64,000 nt of DNA from Acidimicrobiales bacterium (GTDB lineage: Bacteria; Actinomycetota; Acidimicrobiia; Acidimicrobiales; Poriferisodalaceae), in assembly GCA_041394185.1 (NCBI GenBank), contig JAWKIQ010000002.1:1054001-1118000 (forward strand), given 5' to 3'. The translations under genes and the position numbers were made by a program. The notes below the pieces were generated by a model that ran no database searches, had not been told where the DNA came from, and was given only the letters and a program-made list of their open reading frames with translations. Positions 17,321 through 26,534 of this stretch are shown here, in pieces (the stretch's first letter is position 1; every line of letters begins with the position of its first letter).

Positions 17321-18412
17321 ATGACGGGAAGCTCGTTCGGACAGCGGTTCAAGATAACCACCTTCGGCGAAAGTCACGGGGGTGGCGTCGGCGTCGTAGT
17401 AGACGGCTGCCCGCCCCGCCTGGCCCTCGATCTCGACGCCATCCAGTTCGACCTCGACAGGCGCAGGCCTGGGCAGAGCCGGCTGGTTACCCAGCGCGAC
17501 GAGGCCGATCGGGTCGAGGTCCTCTCCGGTGTTTTCGAGGGCCGCACGCTTGGCACATCCATCGCCATGCTGGTGCGCAACAAGGACGCTCGATCGGGGG
17601 CCTACGACAACGTCAGGGACGTGTATCGCCCCTCTCACGCCGACTACACCACAGAAGCGAAGTACGGCATTCGCAACTGGCAGGGCGGAGGCCGCGCCAG
17701 CGCCCGCGAAACCATCGGCCGTGTAGCGGGCGCCGCGATCGCACGCCAACTGTTGGCCCAGGTCGGCGGTGTCGAGGTTCTGGGGTGGGTCTCCAGCGTC
17801 GGTCAGGTCGACGCCGATGTCGATGCGGGCGCGGTGACGCTGGACCAGGTCGAGGCAGACCCGACACGATGTCCCGATCCTGCAGCTGCAGCGGCCATGA
17901 CCGAGGCCATCGAGCAGGCCCGGAGAGATGGCGACTCACTCGGGGGAATCGTCACATGTGTGGCCCGTGGTGTTCCCGTCGGGCTGGGTGAACCCGTGTT
18001 CGACAAGCTCGAGGCCGAACTCGCCAAGGCGGTCATGTCGCTGCCGGCTTCCAAGGGTTTCGAGATCGGCTCGGGATTTGCGGCCGCGCGGATGACGGGA
18101 CGCAGTCACAACGATCCGTTCGTGCCCGGCCCCGATGGGCGTCCTCACACCACCACCAACCACAGCGGCGGGGTGCAGGGCGGCATATCCAACGGCGAAG
18201 ACATCGTCATCAGGGTGGCGTTCAAGCCCACCGCAACCATCTTCAGCGAGCAGGACACCGTCGATCGGCAGAACAATGCCGTCAAGTTGGCGGCCAAGGG
18301 GCGCCACGATCCCTGTGTCTTGCCTCGCGCTGTGCCAATGGTCGAGGCGATGGTGTTGCTGGTTCTGGCAGATCACTGGCTGCGCCAGCAAGCCACCGAC
18401 GTGCTGGGCTAG
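17321..18412 (+). CDS. aroC: Chorismate synthase
   Basis: This enzyme converts 5-enolpyruvylshikimate-3-phosphate to chorismate, the last shared step of aromatic amino acid synthesis, using reduced FMN. At 363 residues it has the usual length. All three family signatures are visible: GESHGGGVGVVVDG at the N-terminus, GGGRASARETIGRVAGA in the middle and TNHSGGVQGGISNGE in the C-terminal third, plus GRSHNDPF. The ATG at 17321 matches the family N-terminus and lies 10 nt after a TACCGT box. No other shikimate genes are in the window. Confidence 0.96.
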   Translation: MTGSSFGQRFKITTFGESHGGGVGVVVDGCPPRLALDLDAIQFDLDRRRPGQSRLVTQRDEADRVEVLSGVFEGRTLGTSIAMLVRNKDARSGAYDNVRDVYRPSHADYTTEAKYGIRNWQGGGRASARETIGRVAGAAIARQLLAQVGGVEVLGWVSSVGQVDADVDAGAVTLDQVEADPTRCPDPAAAAAMTEAIEQARRDGDSLGGIVTCVARGVPVGLGEPVFDKLEAELAKAVMSLPASKGFEIGSGFAAARMTGRSHNDPFVPGPDGRPHTTTNHSGGVQGGISNGEDIVIRVAFKPTATIFSEQDTVDRQNNAVKLAAKGRHDPCVLPRAVPMVEAMVLLVLADHWLRQQATDVLG

Positions 18413-18421
18413 CCCAACCGG

Positions 18422-19270
18422 TCAGTCCTGCTGGCCGCGCAGGAACTTTTCGATCTCGGCGGCCAGATCGTCGCCCGAAATTGCCTCATCTCGTGCGCGC
18501 ATGTCGGCATCGAGTTCCAGACGCTTCACGTACTCGAGCACCTCGTCGTCGGTGGCGATCGCTGCGTCGACGCGGTCTTCCCATTCGCCGACGGTCGAGT
18601 CGAGGCGTTCGGGCCATGTCTCGAGGCCAAGTATCCCCTTGAGCCGGCGCAACAGCGCCTGTTGGCCCTTCGGGTTGGTCGGACCCGACACATAGTGCGG
18701 CACCGACGCCCGAATCGAGATGACGGGAACATCGGCCCGATCGAGGGTGTCGTGCATGACACCAACGATGCCGGTTGGGCCCTCGTAGGTCGGTTTCGAC
18801 AGGCCAAGCCGAGCAGCGAGTTTGGGGTCGGTGGCGCTGCCCTGAACCGGGGCCGAACGCGAGTGGGGCACCATCCCGACATTTGAGCCGACGGTGATGA
18901 CCATCTCGGTCGAAGTGTCGACCACGACCTCCAGGATCGATTCGGCGAACGAACGCCACTGCAGGCGTGGCTCGACGCCTGCCAGCAGCAGGAGGTCGTG
19001 GGCCGAGTCTGTGTGGGCCATCAATATCTCGTTGGCCGGCCACCAGATCTCGCGCTTGCCCCCGGGACCGACCGCCACCTCGGGTCGGGTTTCCTGGAAG
19101 TCGAAGAACTCTTCGGGATCGATGCTGGCCAGCAGGTCTGCGTCGTAGCGGTCGGCGAGCCATCGCAGGGCCGACGTTGCGCTGTCGCCGGCGTCGAACA
19201 ATCCCTCGAAGGCAACCAGCATCAGGGGCCGGCGCAGGCTTGGTATCTCGTGCCAATCGACCTGTGTCAC
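18422..19270 (-). CDS. PAC2-family protein
   Basis: This 282-residue protein belongs to the PAC2 (proteasome assembly chaperone 2-like) family. Recognisable features are the N-terminal LMLVAFEGLFDAGDSATSAL, the central GGKREIWWPANEIL, TGIVGVMHDTLDRADVPVISIRASVPHYV and an acidic C-terminal tail. Actinobacterial PAC2 proteins are widespread but not functionally settled, and a link to proteasome biology is family-based inference. The C-terminal ~60 residues are helical and charged. The gene converges on aroC with a 9-bp gap. The start is a GTG. Confidence 0.82.
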   Translation of the reverse strand: MTQVDWHEIPSLRRPLMLVAFEGLFDAGDSATSALRWLADRYDADLLASIDPEEFFDFQETRPEVAVGPGGKREIWWPANEILMAHTDSAHDLLLLAGVEPRLQWRSFAESILEVVVDTSTEMVITVGSNVGMVPHSRSAPVQGSATDPKLAARLGLSKPTYEGPTGIVGVMHDTLDRADVPVISIRASVPHYVSGPTNPKGQQALLRRLKGILGLETWPERLDSTVGEWEDRVDAAIATDDEVLEYVKRLELDADMRARDEAISGDDLAAEIEKFLRGQQD

Positions 19271-19327
19271 GCGAACAGCATGCCCGACCGAATGGCTTGT
19301 ACCTACTCTGGGCTCTGCTTCGCCGGG

Positions 19328-20239
19328 TCAGGCGAGCAGCCGCCTGACGTGCCCCAGCAACTCGATCGACCTCAGGGCTTGCTCTTCGGGCACCGCGAGC
19401 TGGCGCACTGCGATATCGGTGGCTCCGGCCCGGCCCAACTCGGCGAATCGCTCGGCGACCTGCTCGACCGTGCCGAACGTGACGTCGGACGGGGTCATGC
19501 CCCGATAGCCCCTGTCGAACAGGTCGTTCACCAGTCGATTTGCCGACGCTTCGTCGTCGGCGACGATCACGTCTTGGCGCGCCACCACACGCTCGGGCTG
19601 ATGTCCCCGTTCGGCGCAGACCCGGGCAAAGCGGGTCATAGTGTCGGTCGCCTTCTCGAGCGAACCGGGCGAGACATAGAGGCTGGCTCGACATCGTGCG
19701 ACCCGCTCGAGGGCTGCGTCGACCCCAGCGCCCATCCACCACTCCACGGACCTCTGTGGTCGCATGGCCAGGCTGGCTTCGGTTATACCCAGGCGCTGGG
19801 ACGACACGGTCTGGCCGTCGAACAGGGCCGAGATGACCCGAATCGACTCCTCGAGGTCGGCCGCTCGGCGGTTGAACACCGCACCCATTGCTCGGAACTG
19901 GCCCTCACCCCAGCCGATGCCCGTCTGCACTATGAACCGCCCGGGATGCATGGCGGCCAAGGTCCCAACGTGTTCTGCCACCAGCAACGGTTTCCACAGT
20001 GGCAGTAGAAACAGGCACCCGATGGGCCGGTTCGAATCGGTGGCCCACTCGCAGACCAGTCGGCCCATGATGGGCGTGTTCTGGACATAGCTGTGAGCGG
20101 TGTTGTGGTGATCGCCCACGGTCAAGAAGTCGAGGCCGGCCGCAGCCCCCGCACGGGTGCGACCCAGCATGCGCTCGACCTGCAACTCGGCAGGGGCTGC
20201 GCCGAAGGTCGACGCCAGGGACATTCCGACGCCGACCAT
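19328..20239 (-). CDS. LLM-class flavin-dependent oxidoreductase
   Basis: This 303-residue protein has the luciferase-like (TIM-barrel) monooxygenase fold. Diagnostic segments are FLTVGDHHNTAHSYVQNTPIMG, WKPLLVAEHVGTLAAMHPGRF, VQTGIGWGEGQFRAMG and the C-terminal VTFGTVEQVAERFAELGRAGAT. Such enzymes use F420H2 or reduced FMN. In actinobacteria the F420 subgroup is common, but the cofactor cannot be fixed here. The ATG follows a good Shine-Dalgarno sequence (TGGAGG). Confidence 0.85.
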   Translation of the reverse strand: MVGVGMSLASTFGAAPAELQVERMLGRTRAGAAAGLDFLTVGDHHNTAHSYVQNTPIMGRLVCEWATDSNRPIGCLFLLPLWKPLLVAEHVGTLAAMHPGRFIVQTGIGWGEGQFRAMGAVFNRRAADLEESIRVISALFDGQTVSSQRLGITEASLAMRPQRSVEWWMGAGVDAALERVARCRASLYVSPGSLEKATDTMTRFARVCAERGHQPERVVARQDVIVADDEASANRLVNDLFDRGYRGMTPSDVTFGTVEQVAERFAELGRAGATDIAVRQLAVPEEQALRSIELLGHVRRLLA

Positions 20240-20272
20240 CGAAGCCTCCAGATTGTTGTTGCTGCGAAGTTC

Positions 20273-22654
20273 CTAGAACTGGCGGGTCGGGAACTCGACC
20301 CGGCCTGTTTCCTCGAAGCTACCCAGTTCTACGGTGAGAATGCCCTTCTGGGCTACGGCATGCAGCTGGTCGCCGACCACCACGGTGCGCTGAATCTGGG
20401 CCCGCCAGTCGCTCTCGATCCAGGTGTAGCAGTCGCTGATCGGCGGCTCTTCGTCGGGGAGTCTGGGCTCGGTTTCGGCTGCTGGGGGTTCTTCGGCGGC
20501 AGCGGCTTCGTCGGCAGGGGGTGCGTCTGTGCCGTCTGCGCTGCCACCGGTGGCGCCTGCGGACGTCGCGCCCACCACGGGCTCGTCTACCGGGCGACCG
20601 TTCTGGTCGTAGGCCTCGACCAACTCGGTGCGGCCGTCGTCGTAGATCCGTTCGACTGACCAGCCCTCTGGGCCATAGCACTCACGCATGCGGGTGGGTT
20701 CTTGCATGGTCACCCTTCCCAGCTCGGTGATGGTGCCATCGCTGACCCGCAGACCGATCGCCCCGAAGAACGACTCGTCTTGTTCGGACTCGGCGTTCCA
20801 GCCATATGAGCTCACCGGCAGCACGACCAGCTGCTCTGCCGGCCACCAGAGAAATGCCCGGGCGTCCCACTCGGTGTCGCTGTACGAGCCATCGAGCGTC
20901 CATTGGGCGATCCGGGTGGGGTTGGCCCGGTCTGAGATGTCGAACAGCGAAACCTGGGTTCCGGTGGTGCGCCCGTCGTCGGTTGCGTCCTGGCCCACAC
21001 CCAGCAGCAGGCCGTCGCCGAGCGGATGCAGGTAGGCCGAGTAGCCGTTGATCTTCAGCTCGCCCAACAGCACCGGTGCGGTGGGGTTGCTGAGGTCGAT
21101 CGTGTACAGCGGGTCGGTCTGGCGGAATGTCACAACCGTCGCCAGGTCACCCATGAAGCGCACTGCAAAGATGCGCTCGCCCTTGCCCAGGTCGTCTATC
21201 TGACCGACGACGTCGAGCTCGGCGCCGTCTTGGCCTTCGACGGTTTCGAGCACATAGAGCGAGCTCGACGAGGTGTCGCCATCGCTCCAGAACATGCCGT
21301 CGTGCGTTGTCGCGATTCGCAGTCGGCCATCGTGCTCTGACAGCGAGTATTGGTTCAGCACGGTGCCCGGCACCGATCCGCTGGCGACATAGTCGGTGCG
21401 GGTCGGGTCTGAGATGTCGAAGCGGTGGATCGCCGTCGAGGTACGAGGCGGTTCGCCGATCTGCTCGCCACGGTCGTCGTAGTACTGCGACCAGTCGATC
21501 CACTCGGTCGTTGCGACATACAACGACTGGGTGCTGGCGTACACCGTCTGGCCGTCGGCCAGCACCGACACGGCGTCAGGAGCGGCAAGGCCGCCACCGC
21601 GGAGGTCGATGGTGACGACGTTCAGCATGTTCAGCCCCGAGAAGTCGGTGGGGTGATAGGCACGATTGCAGTCGACCAGGGTGCCTTCTTCGATGACTGT
21701 GCCCGAACCATCCTCCAGAACGAAATAGGGCAGCCAGTTGGCCTCGGTCGAGTTGCGGATCAGCTCTCGGTTGGCCTCCTGCGCGACCTGCTCGGCGTTC
21801 TCGTTGTCGCGCTGGGCTTCCAGACCGTCGCCGCCGTATTCGGGGTAGTTCCATTCGAAACCGACCGGGCCCGACTGCACGACCACTCTGGCGACTCCGT
21901 CGATCAGGCGTGAGCTGAGCTGGGCGCCGTCGAGGTGGAGCCGTCGGCTGGTCGTCAACTGGGTGCCCTCGATGTCCACCTCGATCAGTGTCGAGATGGG
22001 GCTGCCCGTCGGGACGATACCTATGCGCACGTCGGCCATGGGCATCACTTCGTACTGGCTGGCGCTGGCCAACAGCAGCACCCGATCGCCGTCGAACAGC
22101 ATCTCCGATACCCAGGTTTCGGCCGGCAGCTCGAGCGAGTCGAGCAGCACCGGCACGTCGCCGGTCACGTCGAGGAGGTGAAGGGTGCCATCTGCGATGA
22201 CCAGCATTCGCGAGCCGTCGGTCTTGACCAGGTCGGGTTCGTCGACGCCTGCTTCTTGAATGTTCGTGCCGCTGAAATCGACACCCTCCTGGCGGGCTGC
22301 TGTGGTCTCTGTAGCCGACTCTGCGAACGGCGCACCGGTGGCCTCGCCCGAAGCGGCGGCGTCCATCGCCACATCGTCGACGGCCATGAACGGCCCACCG
22401 AACCAGCCGTTGTTGAGACCCCACGGACCTACGACCTCGAGGGCGTTGGTCTTCATGTGGTCGAGGAATGCGTCGCACGAATCGAACGCAGCCAGGGCCG
22501 AGATGAGCTGGGTGTCTATGCCAGGCGTCCCGATGTCGATGGTGGATGGGGTCGCGTCGCCGTCGCTCGACGGTTCACCGTCGCTGGTGCATGCTGCGGT
22601 TGCCGTCGCGAACGCAAGGAACGTTGCGGCGAGAATTCTGTGAGAACGGCGCAT
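20273..22654 (-). CDS. Secreted lipoprotein with C-terminal Beta_propel domain
   Basis: This 793-residue protein has a lipoprotein signal ending in TATAAC. Its body matches the Beta_propel family (secreted propeller proteins distantly related to WD40), shown by the hallmark SGTNIQEAGVDEPDLVKTDG and repeats such as LHLLDVTGDVPVLLDSLELP and LYVLETVEGQDGAELDVVG. A disordered Ala/Glu/Pro stretch lies near residue ~720. The role is probably binding at the outer face of the membrane. A longer frame to 22738 is open but lacks a signal peptide, so the ATG at 22654 is chosen. Confidence 0.85.
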   Translation of the reverse strand: MRRSHRILAATFLAFATATAACTSDGEPSSDGDATPSTIDIGTPGIDTQLISALAAFDSCDAFLDHMKTNALEVVGPWGLNNGWFGGPFMAVDDVAMDAAASGEATGAPFAESATETTAARQEGVDFSGTNIQEAGVDEPDLVKTDGSRMLVIADGTLHLLDVTGDVPVLLDSLELPAETWVSEMLFDGDRVLLLASASQYEVMPMADVRIGIVPTGSPISTLIEVDIEGTQLTTSRRLHLDGAQLSSRLIDGVARVVVQSGPVGFEWNYPEYGGDGLEAQRDNENAEQVAQEANRELIRNSTEANWLPYFVLEDGSGTVIEEGTLVDCNRAYHPTDFSGLNMLNVVTIDLRGGGLAAPDAVSVLADGQTVYASTQSLYVATTEWIDWSQYYDDRGEQIGEPPRTSTAIHRFDISDPTRTDYVASGSVPGTVLNQYSLSEHDGRLRIATTHDGMFWSDGDTSSSSLYVLETVEGQDGAELDVVGQIDDLGKGERIFAVRFMGDLATVVTFRQTDPLYTIDLSNPTAPVLLGELKINGYSAYLHPLGDGLLLGVGQDATDDGRTTGTQVSLFDISDRANPTRIAQWTLDGSYSDTEWDARAFLWWPAEQLVVLPVSSYGWNAESEQDESFFGAIGLRVSDGTITELGRVTMQEPTRMRECYGPEGWSVERIYDDGRTELVEAYDQNGRPVDEPVVGATSAGATGGSADGTDAPPADEAAAAEEPPAAETEPRLPDEEPPISDCYTWIESDWRAQIQRTVVVGDQLHAVAQKGILTVELGSFEETGRVEFPTRQF

Positions 22655-22760
22655 GGCCGGACCTCCCGACGATCGGTCGAAACTGTGTTGTCGACCTCTG
22701 TGACGTTCGTCCAGTCGTCTGCGGTTCCCAGCAGGCAAGAAATATCACGCTGTGTAGTGA

Positions 22761-23321
22761 TTAGGCCACGCGACGTAGGGCACAAATGCGCCACCGGCCG
22801 TCTTCGGGCTCGAACGCCCAGTTCGACCACGCACCGGCCTCTTCCAACCCCAGCAAGCCAGCGATCCGCCCGACCTCGCCGAGGTCGATTGGCACAACTG
22901 GAATCGCCTCGACGGCGGCCCGGTTGGTGAACTCGACTATTCGCAGGTCGTGATCGCTTCGTGTATTGCTGGACCACAACAGCACCCGCTCGTTGTCGAC
23001 CAACAGCGGTTCGGGCCCGGCCGACTCCGGTTGTATCGGCTCTTCGTAGACGACCAGGCCACCCGGGTACACAAGGCGCACCGCGGTGTCGAGCACGTCA
23101 CGCACCCCAAGAGTCGTCAGCAGGCACGGGTCCAGGGCCACCACCGCAGCCGCCGAGGCCTCCGGGGTCAGGTGGCGAGCAAGCCGGGCGTCGAGTCGGA
23201 CGACCCGGCCGGCGCCAGCCATCGACTGCAGCGCACCGGCGACCAACCGAGGGTCGCGCTCGATGCCGGGCCACGGCCGGGTCGGGTCCAAGGCGGTGTA
23301 GTAGGCAAGGCCCCTGCTCAC
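22761..23321 (-). CDS. Methyltransferase-like protein, degenerate or divergent
   Basis: This 186-residue protein resembles a class I methyltransferase core that has lost its glycine-rich motif I. It has RVVRLDARLARHL as a possible strand-2 acidic position, AAVVALDPCLLTTLG as a possible motif II, and VYPGGLVVYEEPI as motif III (usually LKPGG). Without GxGxG, SAM binding is doubtful. It could also be an unrelated alpha/beta protein. The GTG at 23321 gives a clean divergent gap of 46 bp to the next gene; the frame remains open upstream but would overlap it. Confidence 0.45.
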   Translation of the reverse strand: MSRGLAYYTALDPTRPWPGIERDPRLVAGALQSMAGAGRVVRLDARLARHLTPEASAAAVVALDPCLLTTLGVRDVLDTAVRLVYPGGLVVYEEPIQPESAGPEPLLVDNERVLLWSSNTRSDHDLRIVEFTNRAAVEAIPVVPIDLGEVGRIAGLLGLEEAGAWSNWAFEPEDGRWRICALRRVA

Positions 23322-23367
23322 GCGCCAGACGGTAGCGGCGTGTCGCCGGACTTGCCTGCACGCATAC

Positions 23368-24816
23368 GTGGTCGACGGTTCAGAGGTGAACGCGCCGCGC
23401 CCTACAGCGATCCCCATGCTTGTCGCGCTTGTGGCGTTGGCAACCTCGTGTGCCTCGTTGGCGCCACCGGTGCCCACCACCGAACCGCGGCTCGAAAGCG
23501 GGCAGTCGGCTCCGTCGGGTCCCGATCTGACCCTGGATGCGACCGACCAGCGGGCGCCGTTCGGGCAATACGAGGCTGCAGTGGCCGACCTGGCGTCGTG
23601 TATGGCCTCGGAGGGCGCGGCTATGACCGTGCCCGCCTACGACTCGTCGACCGGCCTGTTCGTGTACGACTACGACCAGGCCAACGAGGTCGTGTTCGAC
23701 GATTGCTACCGCCGAGCCTTTGCCGGGCTAGACGGGGCGGTTTTCGAAACGAGCCCTGCGGTGCCCCTGGCCGAAGCGGCCGGCGACATCGGCGACTGGT
23801 CGCAGGTGCCTGCCGACAGTTGGCTTGGGCTGTTGGCTTCGTTTCCGCTGCGGTCCTACACACGTTGGGCCGCGCTGACAGTCGTCGACTTCGATAGGGC
23901 CATCTCGACGTTCGGCATCGAGCGCCCTGGGCCCTCGGCGTCCGACGCCCGGGTGCTGGCGTACCTCGGCGATCTGGCGGCCGAGGCGGGCATAGTTCCG
24001 GCCGGGCCACTGGCCGAGTTCGGTCGCAGTGCGTATCCCGACCAGATGCGCGCCGAATTGGGGTTCGACCACCGCGCGTTCGCCCAGGTGGCCAGCGCCG
24101 GGGTGGCCGGCCACCACCTGACTGTGGCCCGGGGTCGTTTCGATCCTGAGGCGATCGGACGCGCGGTTGCCGAAGACCCGTTGTGGTCTGACCTGCTCGA
24201 GGCGCAGCAGGTGGCGGGGGTTCAGGTCTTCGGCTGGGGAAGCGATTTCGGGATCGACCTCGAGCGCATGTCGCCGGTGCGTCCGGTCGGCCACCATCGG
24301 CGCCTTGCAGTGACGCCCGACGAGATCCTTTGGGCTCGCTGGAGCGACGGCATTACCGACGCGCTGGACGCGATCGATGGTCGAGATCATTCGTTGGCCG
24401 ACGCCACGCCACTGCGTGTGTTGGCCGAGCTGGCCGACGAGAAGCTTCTGTACACGGGCGTGCTCACCGCCTCGCTGGCGGCGTTCGTGCCCGATCTGGC
24501 CCGCCAGCGATCCGACCAGTACCTGTTGCAGCGCCCCCAGGCCGTCTTGGTGGGCGACGGCGTGGACGAGCTGGGACGATTCGTGCTGGTCGCCGCGGTG
24601 TACCCGTCTGAGACGGCCGCCGAGACACAGCTCGAAACCCTTTCGCAACGCATCACAGAGATGTCGATGCTGTCGCCCGAAGGCGACCTGTTGGTCGAGA
24701 TCGACGGCCCTCGGAACTACTCGGTCAGCCAGGACGGCTCGGTCCTGTACGCCCAGATGTGGGCCGATGACGACAACCCGCTGCCGCCGGCCGAACGTCT
24801 GATCGCGTTCGGCTGA
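23368..24816 (+). CDS. Putative secreted lipoprotein, unrecognised
   Basis: This 482-residue protein has a short hydrophobic N-terminal segment ending in ALATSC, a reasonable lipobox. A mature domain of ~450 residues follows that I do not recognise. It contains FGQYEAAVADLASCMASEGA, a helical segment with a paired Cys (FDDCYRRAF), and an N-terminal region resembling actinobacterial secreted proteins with that Cys pair. The GTG at 23368 is tentative; a GTG at 23386 gives a shorter and more typical signal peptide. It is followed by a convergent TetR gene only 14 bp away. Confidence 0.6.
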   Translation: MVDGSEVNAPRPTAIPMLVALVALATSCASLAPPVPTTEPRLESGQSAPSGPDLTLDATDQRAPFGQYEAAVADLASCMASEGAAMTVPAYDSSTGLFVYDYDQANEVVFDDCYRRAFAGLDGAVFETSPAVPLAEAAGDIGDWSQVPADSWLGLLASFPLRSYTRWAALTVVDFDRAISTFGIERPGPSASDARVLAYLGDLAAEAGIVPAGPLAEFGRSAYPDQMRAELGFDHRAFAQVASAGVAGHHLTVARGRFDPEAIGRAVAEDPLWSDLLEAQQVAGVQVFGWGSDFGIDLERMSPVRPVGHHRRLAVTPDEILWARWSDGITDALDAIDGRDHSLADATPLRVLAELADEKLLYTGVLTASLAAFVPDLARQRSDQYLLQRPQAVLVGDGVDELGRFVLVAAVYPSETAAETQLETLSQRITEMSMLSPEGDLLVEIDGPRNYSVSQDGSVLYAQMWADDDNPLPPAERLIAFG

Positions 24817-24834
24817 GCCTCCTAGGAAGCTCAG
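24813..24834. terminator. Short bidirectional stem-loop between convergent genes
   Basis: CTGAGC at 24813-24818 pairs with GCTCAG at 24829-24834, with an inner TCCTAGGA palindrome, overlapping both stop codons. It is weak but suitably placed for convergent transcription. Confidence 0.3.
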
Positions 24835-25373
24835 GCGACCCGCTCTACAAGGCGCTGCACGGCCTCGACCCGAAACTCTTCAGTGTCCTCGGTGGCCAAC
24901 TCGGCAAGGGCGCCCAGAAGGGCGACCGATATCACGGCCGACTCGGCAGGCGATCGGCCTTGGGCTTCGAGGCGACTGGTGATGCTGCTCTGAACAGCGT
25001 TGGTGACAGCCCTCACGAAGGGCCTGAACAGCTCGCCCTGAGTCCGCACGAGGCTTCTGGCGTCGGTGACGACGCTGATGGTGCGAAGTCGGTCGGCCTC
25101 GAGGTTCCACGTCCAATAGTTGAGGATGAATTCGTCGAGGGTGCCTTTGCGTAGACCCTCGACCGCGGCTGCATGACGGGTCGCTATCTCCTCGAGCGCC
25201 TCGGCGAGCAACTCCTCTTTGGAGCCGAAGTGATACACGAACGTGTAGGTGCTGGTCCCCAGTTCGGTCGCCAGCGGGCGGAGCGAGGTCTGGTGCACAC
25301 CATGTTCGAGCAGGTAGCCCACGACGTCGCCGAGCAACTCGGCACGTCGTTCTGGGTCAGGCCTACGTCCCAC
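24831..25373 (-). CDS. TetR-family transcriptional regulator
   Basis: This 180-residue protein has an N-terminal TetR helix-turn-helix (residues ~8-55: LLEHGVHQTSLRPLATELGTSTYTFVYHFGSKEELL) and a C-terminal ligand-binding helical domain. The FVYHFGSKEEL segment is the usual recognition-helix end. It diverges from pyrC across about 100 bp, but no clear palindrome is visible there, so its target is unknown. The convergent neighbour is a putative lipoprotein. Confidence 0.88.
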   Translation of the reverse strand: MGRRPDPERRAELLGDVVGYLLEHGVHQTSLRPLATELGTSTYTFVYHFGSKEELLAEALEEIATRHAAAVEGLRKGTLDEFILNYWTWNLEADRLRTISVVTDARSLVRTQGELFRPFVRAVTNAVQSSITSRLEAQGRSPAESAVISVALLGALAELATEDTEEFRVEAVQRLVERVA

Positions 25374-25477
25374 TGGTCCTCAAGCTCCTAGGTCTGTTCT
25401 GGCGCGGTTGCCAGCACATCCTCTCCTACGGATGAAGGGGGGTCGGATTCAAGGTTTGGCCGTGAGAAGATCGGCTG

Positions 25478-26518
25478 GTGACCACGATCGACATTCCCAA
25501 GCCCGACGATTGGCACGTTCACCTGAGAGACGACGAGATGTTGGCTTCGGTGGTGGGCTATACGGCCAGGCGATTCCGGTACGCGCTGGTTATGCCAAAC
25601 CTGCGCCCGCCGATCGGTTCGGTGGCCATGGCCGCCGCCTATCGGGCTCGGATCGTCGAGCACATGGGGCCACAGACTTCGTTCGTCCCGTTGATGACCC
25701 TGTTTGCCTCGCCCGAACTTGACCTCGACGATCTTCGGGCCGGGCACGCCGACGGGCTGGTTTCGGCGGTCAAGTTCTATCCGCCGGGTGCCACCACCAA
25801 CTCCGATCAGGCGAAGGGCACGCTCAATACGCTCGACGATCTGTTCGAAACGCTGGTCGAGCTCGACATGAGGCTCTTGGTGCACGCCGAGTCGACCGAT
25901 CCAGATGTCGACATCTTCGACCGTGAGGCCGCGTTCCTCGAACGTGAGCTGGCGCCCGTGTGTCGGCGCCACCCGCAGCTGAAGGTCACTGTCGAGCACG
26001 TATCGACGGCGGCCGGTATCGCTTTCGTGGCTGAGCATCCCCAGGTCGTCGCGTCGATCACGCCGCATCATCTGGCGCGCGAGCGGGGCGACCTGCTGGC
26101 CAACGGCATGAAACCCGACCTGTTCTGCAAGCCGGTCATCAACAGCGCCGCCGATAGAGATGCCCTGGTCGCCGCGGCCACCAGCGGCGACCCGAGTTTT
26201 TTCTTGGGCACAGATTCTGCACCTCACACCAAAGAGGCCAAATATGCGCCGACGGTCGCGGCCGGCATCTTCAACGCGGCCTATGGCCTCGAGGTCGTGG
26301 CCGAGGTGTTCCACCGGCGCGGAGCTCTTGATTATCTGGCCGGCTTTGTGTCGGTGAACGGGGCGTCGGTCTATGGATACCCACCCGCTGACGAGATGAT
26401 TCGCTTGACCAGGGTCGATGGTCGCGACGTCGAAGCGACCACGCTGGCCACTCCTGTCGGCGATGTCGTGATGTTTGGCACCGAGGAGGCCGCCCACTGG
26501 CTCGTCGAGCCGGTGTGA
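25478..26518 (+). CDS. pyrC: Dihydroorotase, class II (E. coli type)
   Basis: This enzyme interconverts carbamoyl-aspartate and dihydroorotate in pyrimidine synthesis. At 346 residues it matches the ~348-residue class II enzymes rather than the ~430-residue class I type usual in actinobacterial pyr operons. Metal-site motifs are complete: DWHVHLRD, the carboxylated lysine in AVKFYPPGATTNS, LVHAES, VEHVSTA and the catalytic Asp in GTDSAPHTKEAKY. The start is a GTG. It sits away from other pyr genes, next to a DinB-type enzyme. Confidence 0.94.
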   Translation: MTTIDIPKPDDWHVHLRDDEMLASVVGYTARRFRYALVMPNLRPPIGSVAMAAAYRARIVEHMGPQTSFVPLMTLFASPELDLDDLRAGHADGLVSAVKFYPPGATTNSDQAKGTLNTLDDLFETLVELDMRLLVHAESTDPDVDIFDREAAFLERELAPVCRRHPQLKVTVEHVSTAAGIAFVAEHPQVVASITPHHLARERGDLLANGMKPDLFCKPVINSAADRDALVAAATSGDPSFFLGTDSAPHTKEAKYAPTVAAGIFNAAYGLEVVAEVFHRRGALDYLAGFVSVNGASVYGYPPADEMIRLTRVDGRDVEATTLATPVGDVVMFGTEEAAHWLVEPV

Positions 26519-26534
26519 GTGTCAAGATGGGCCG

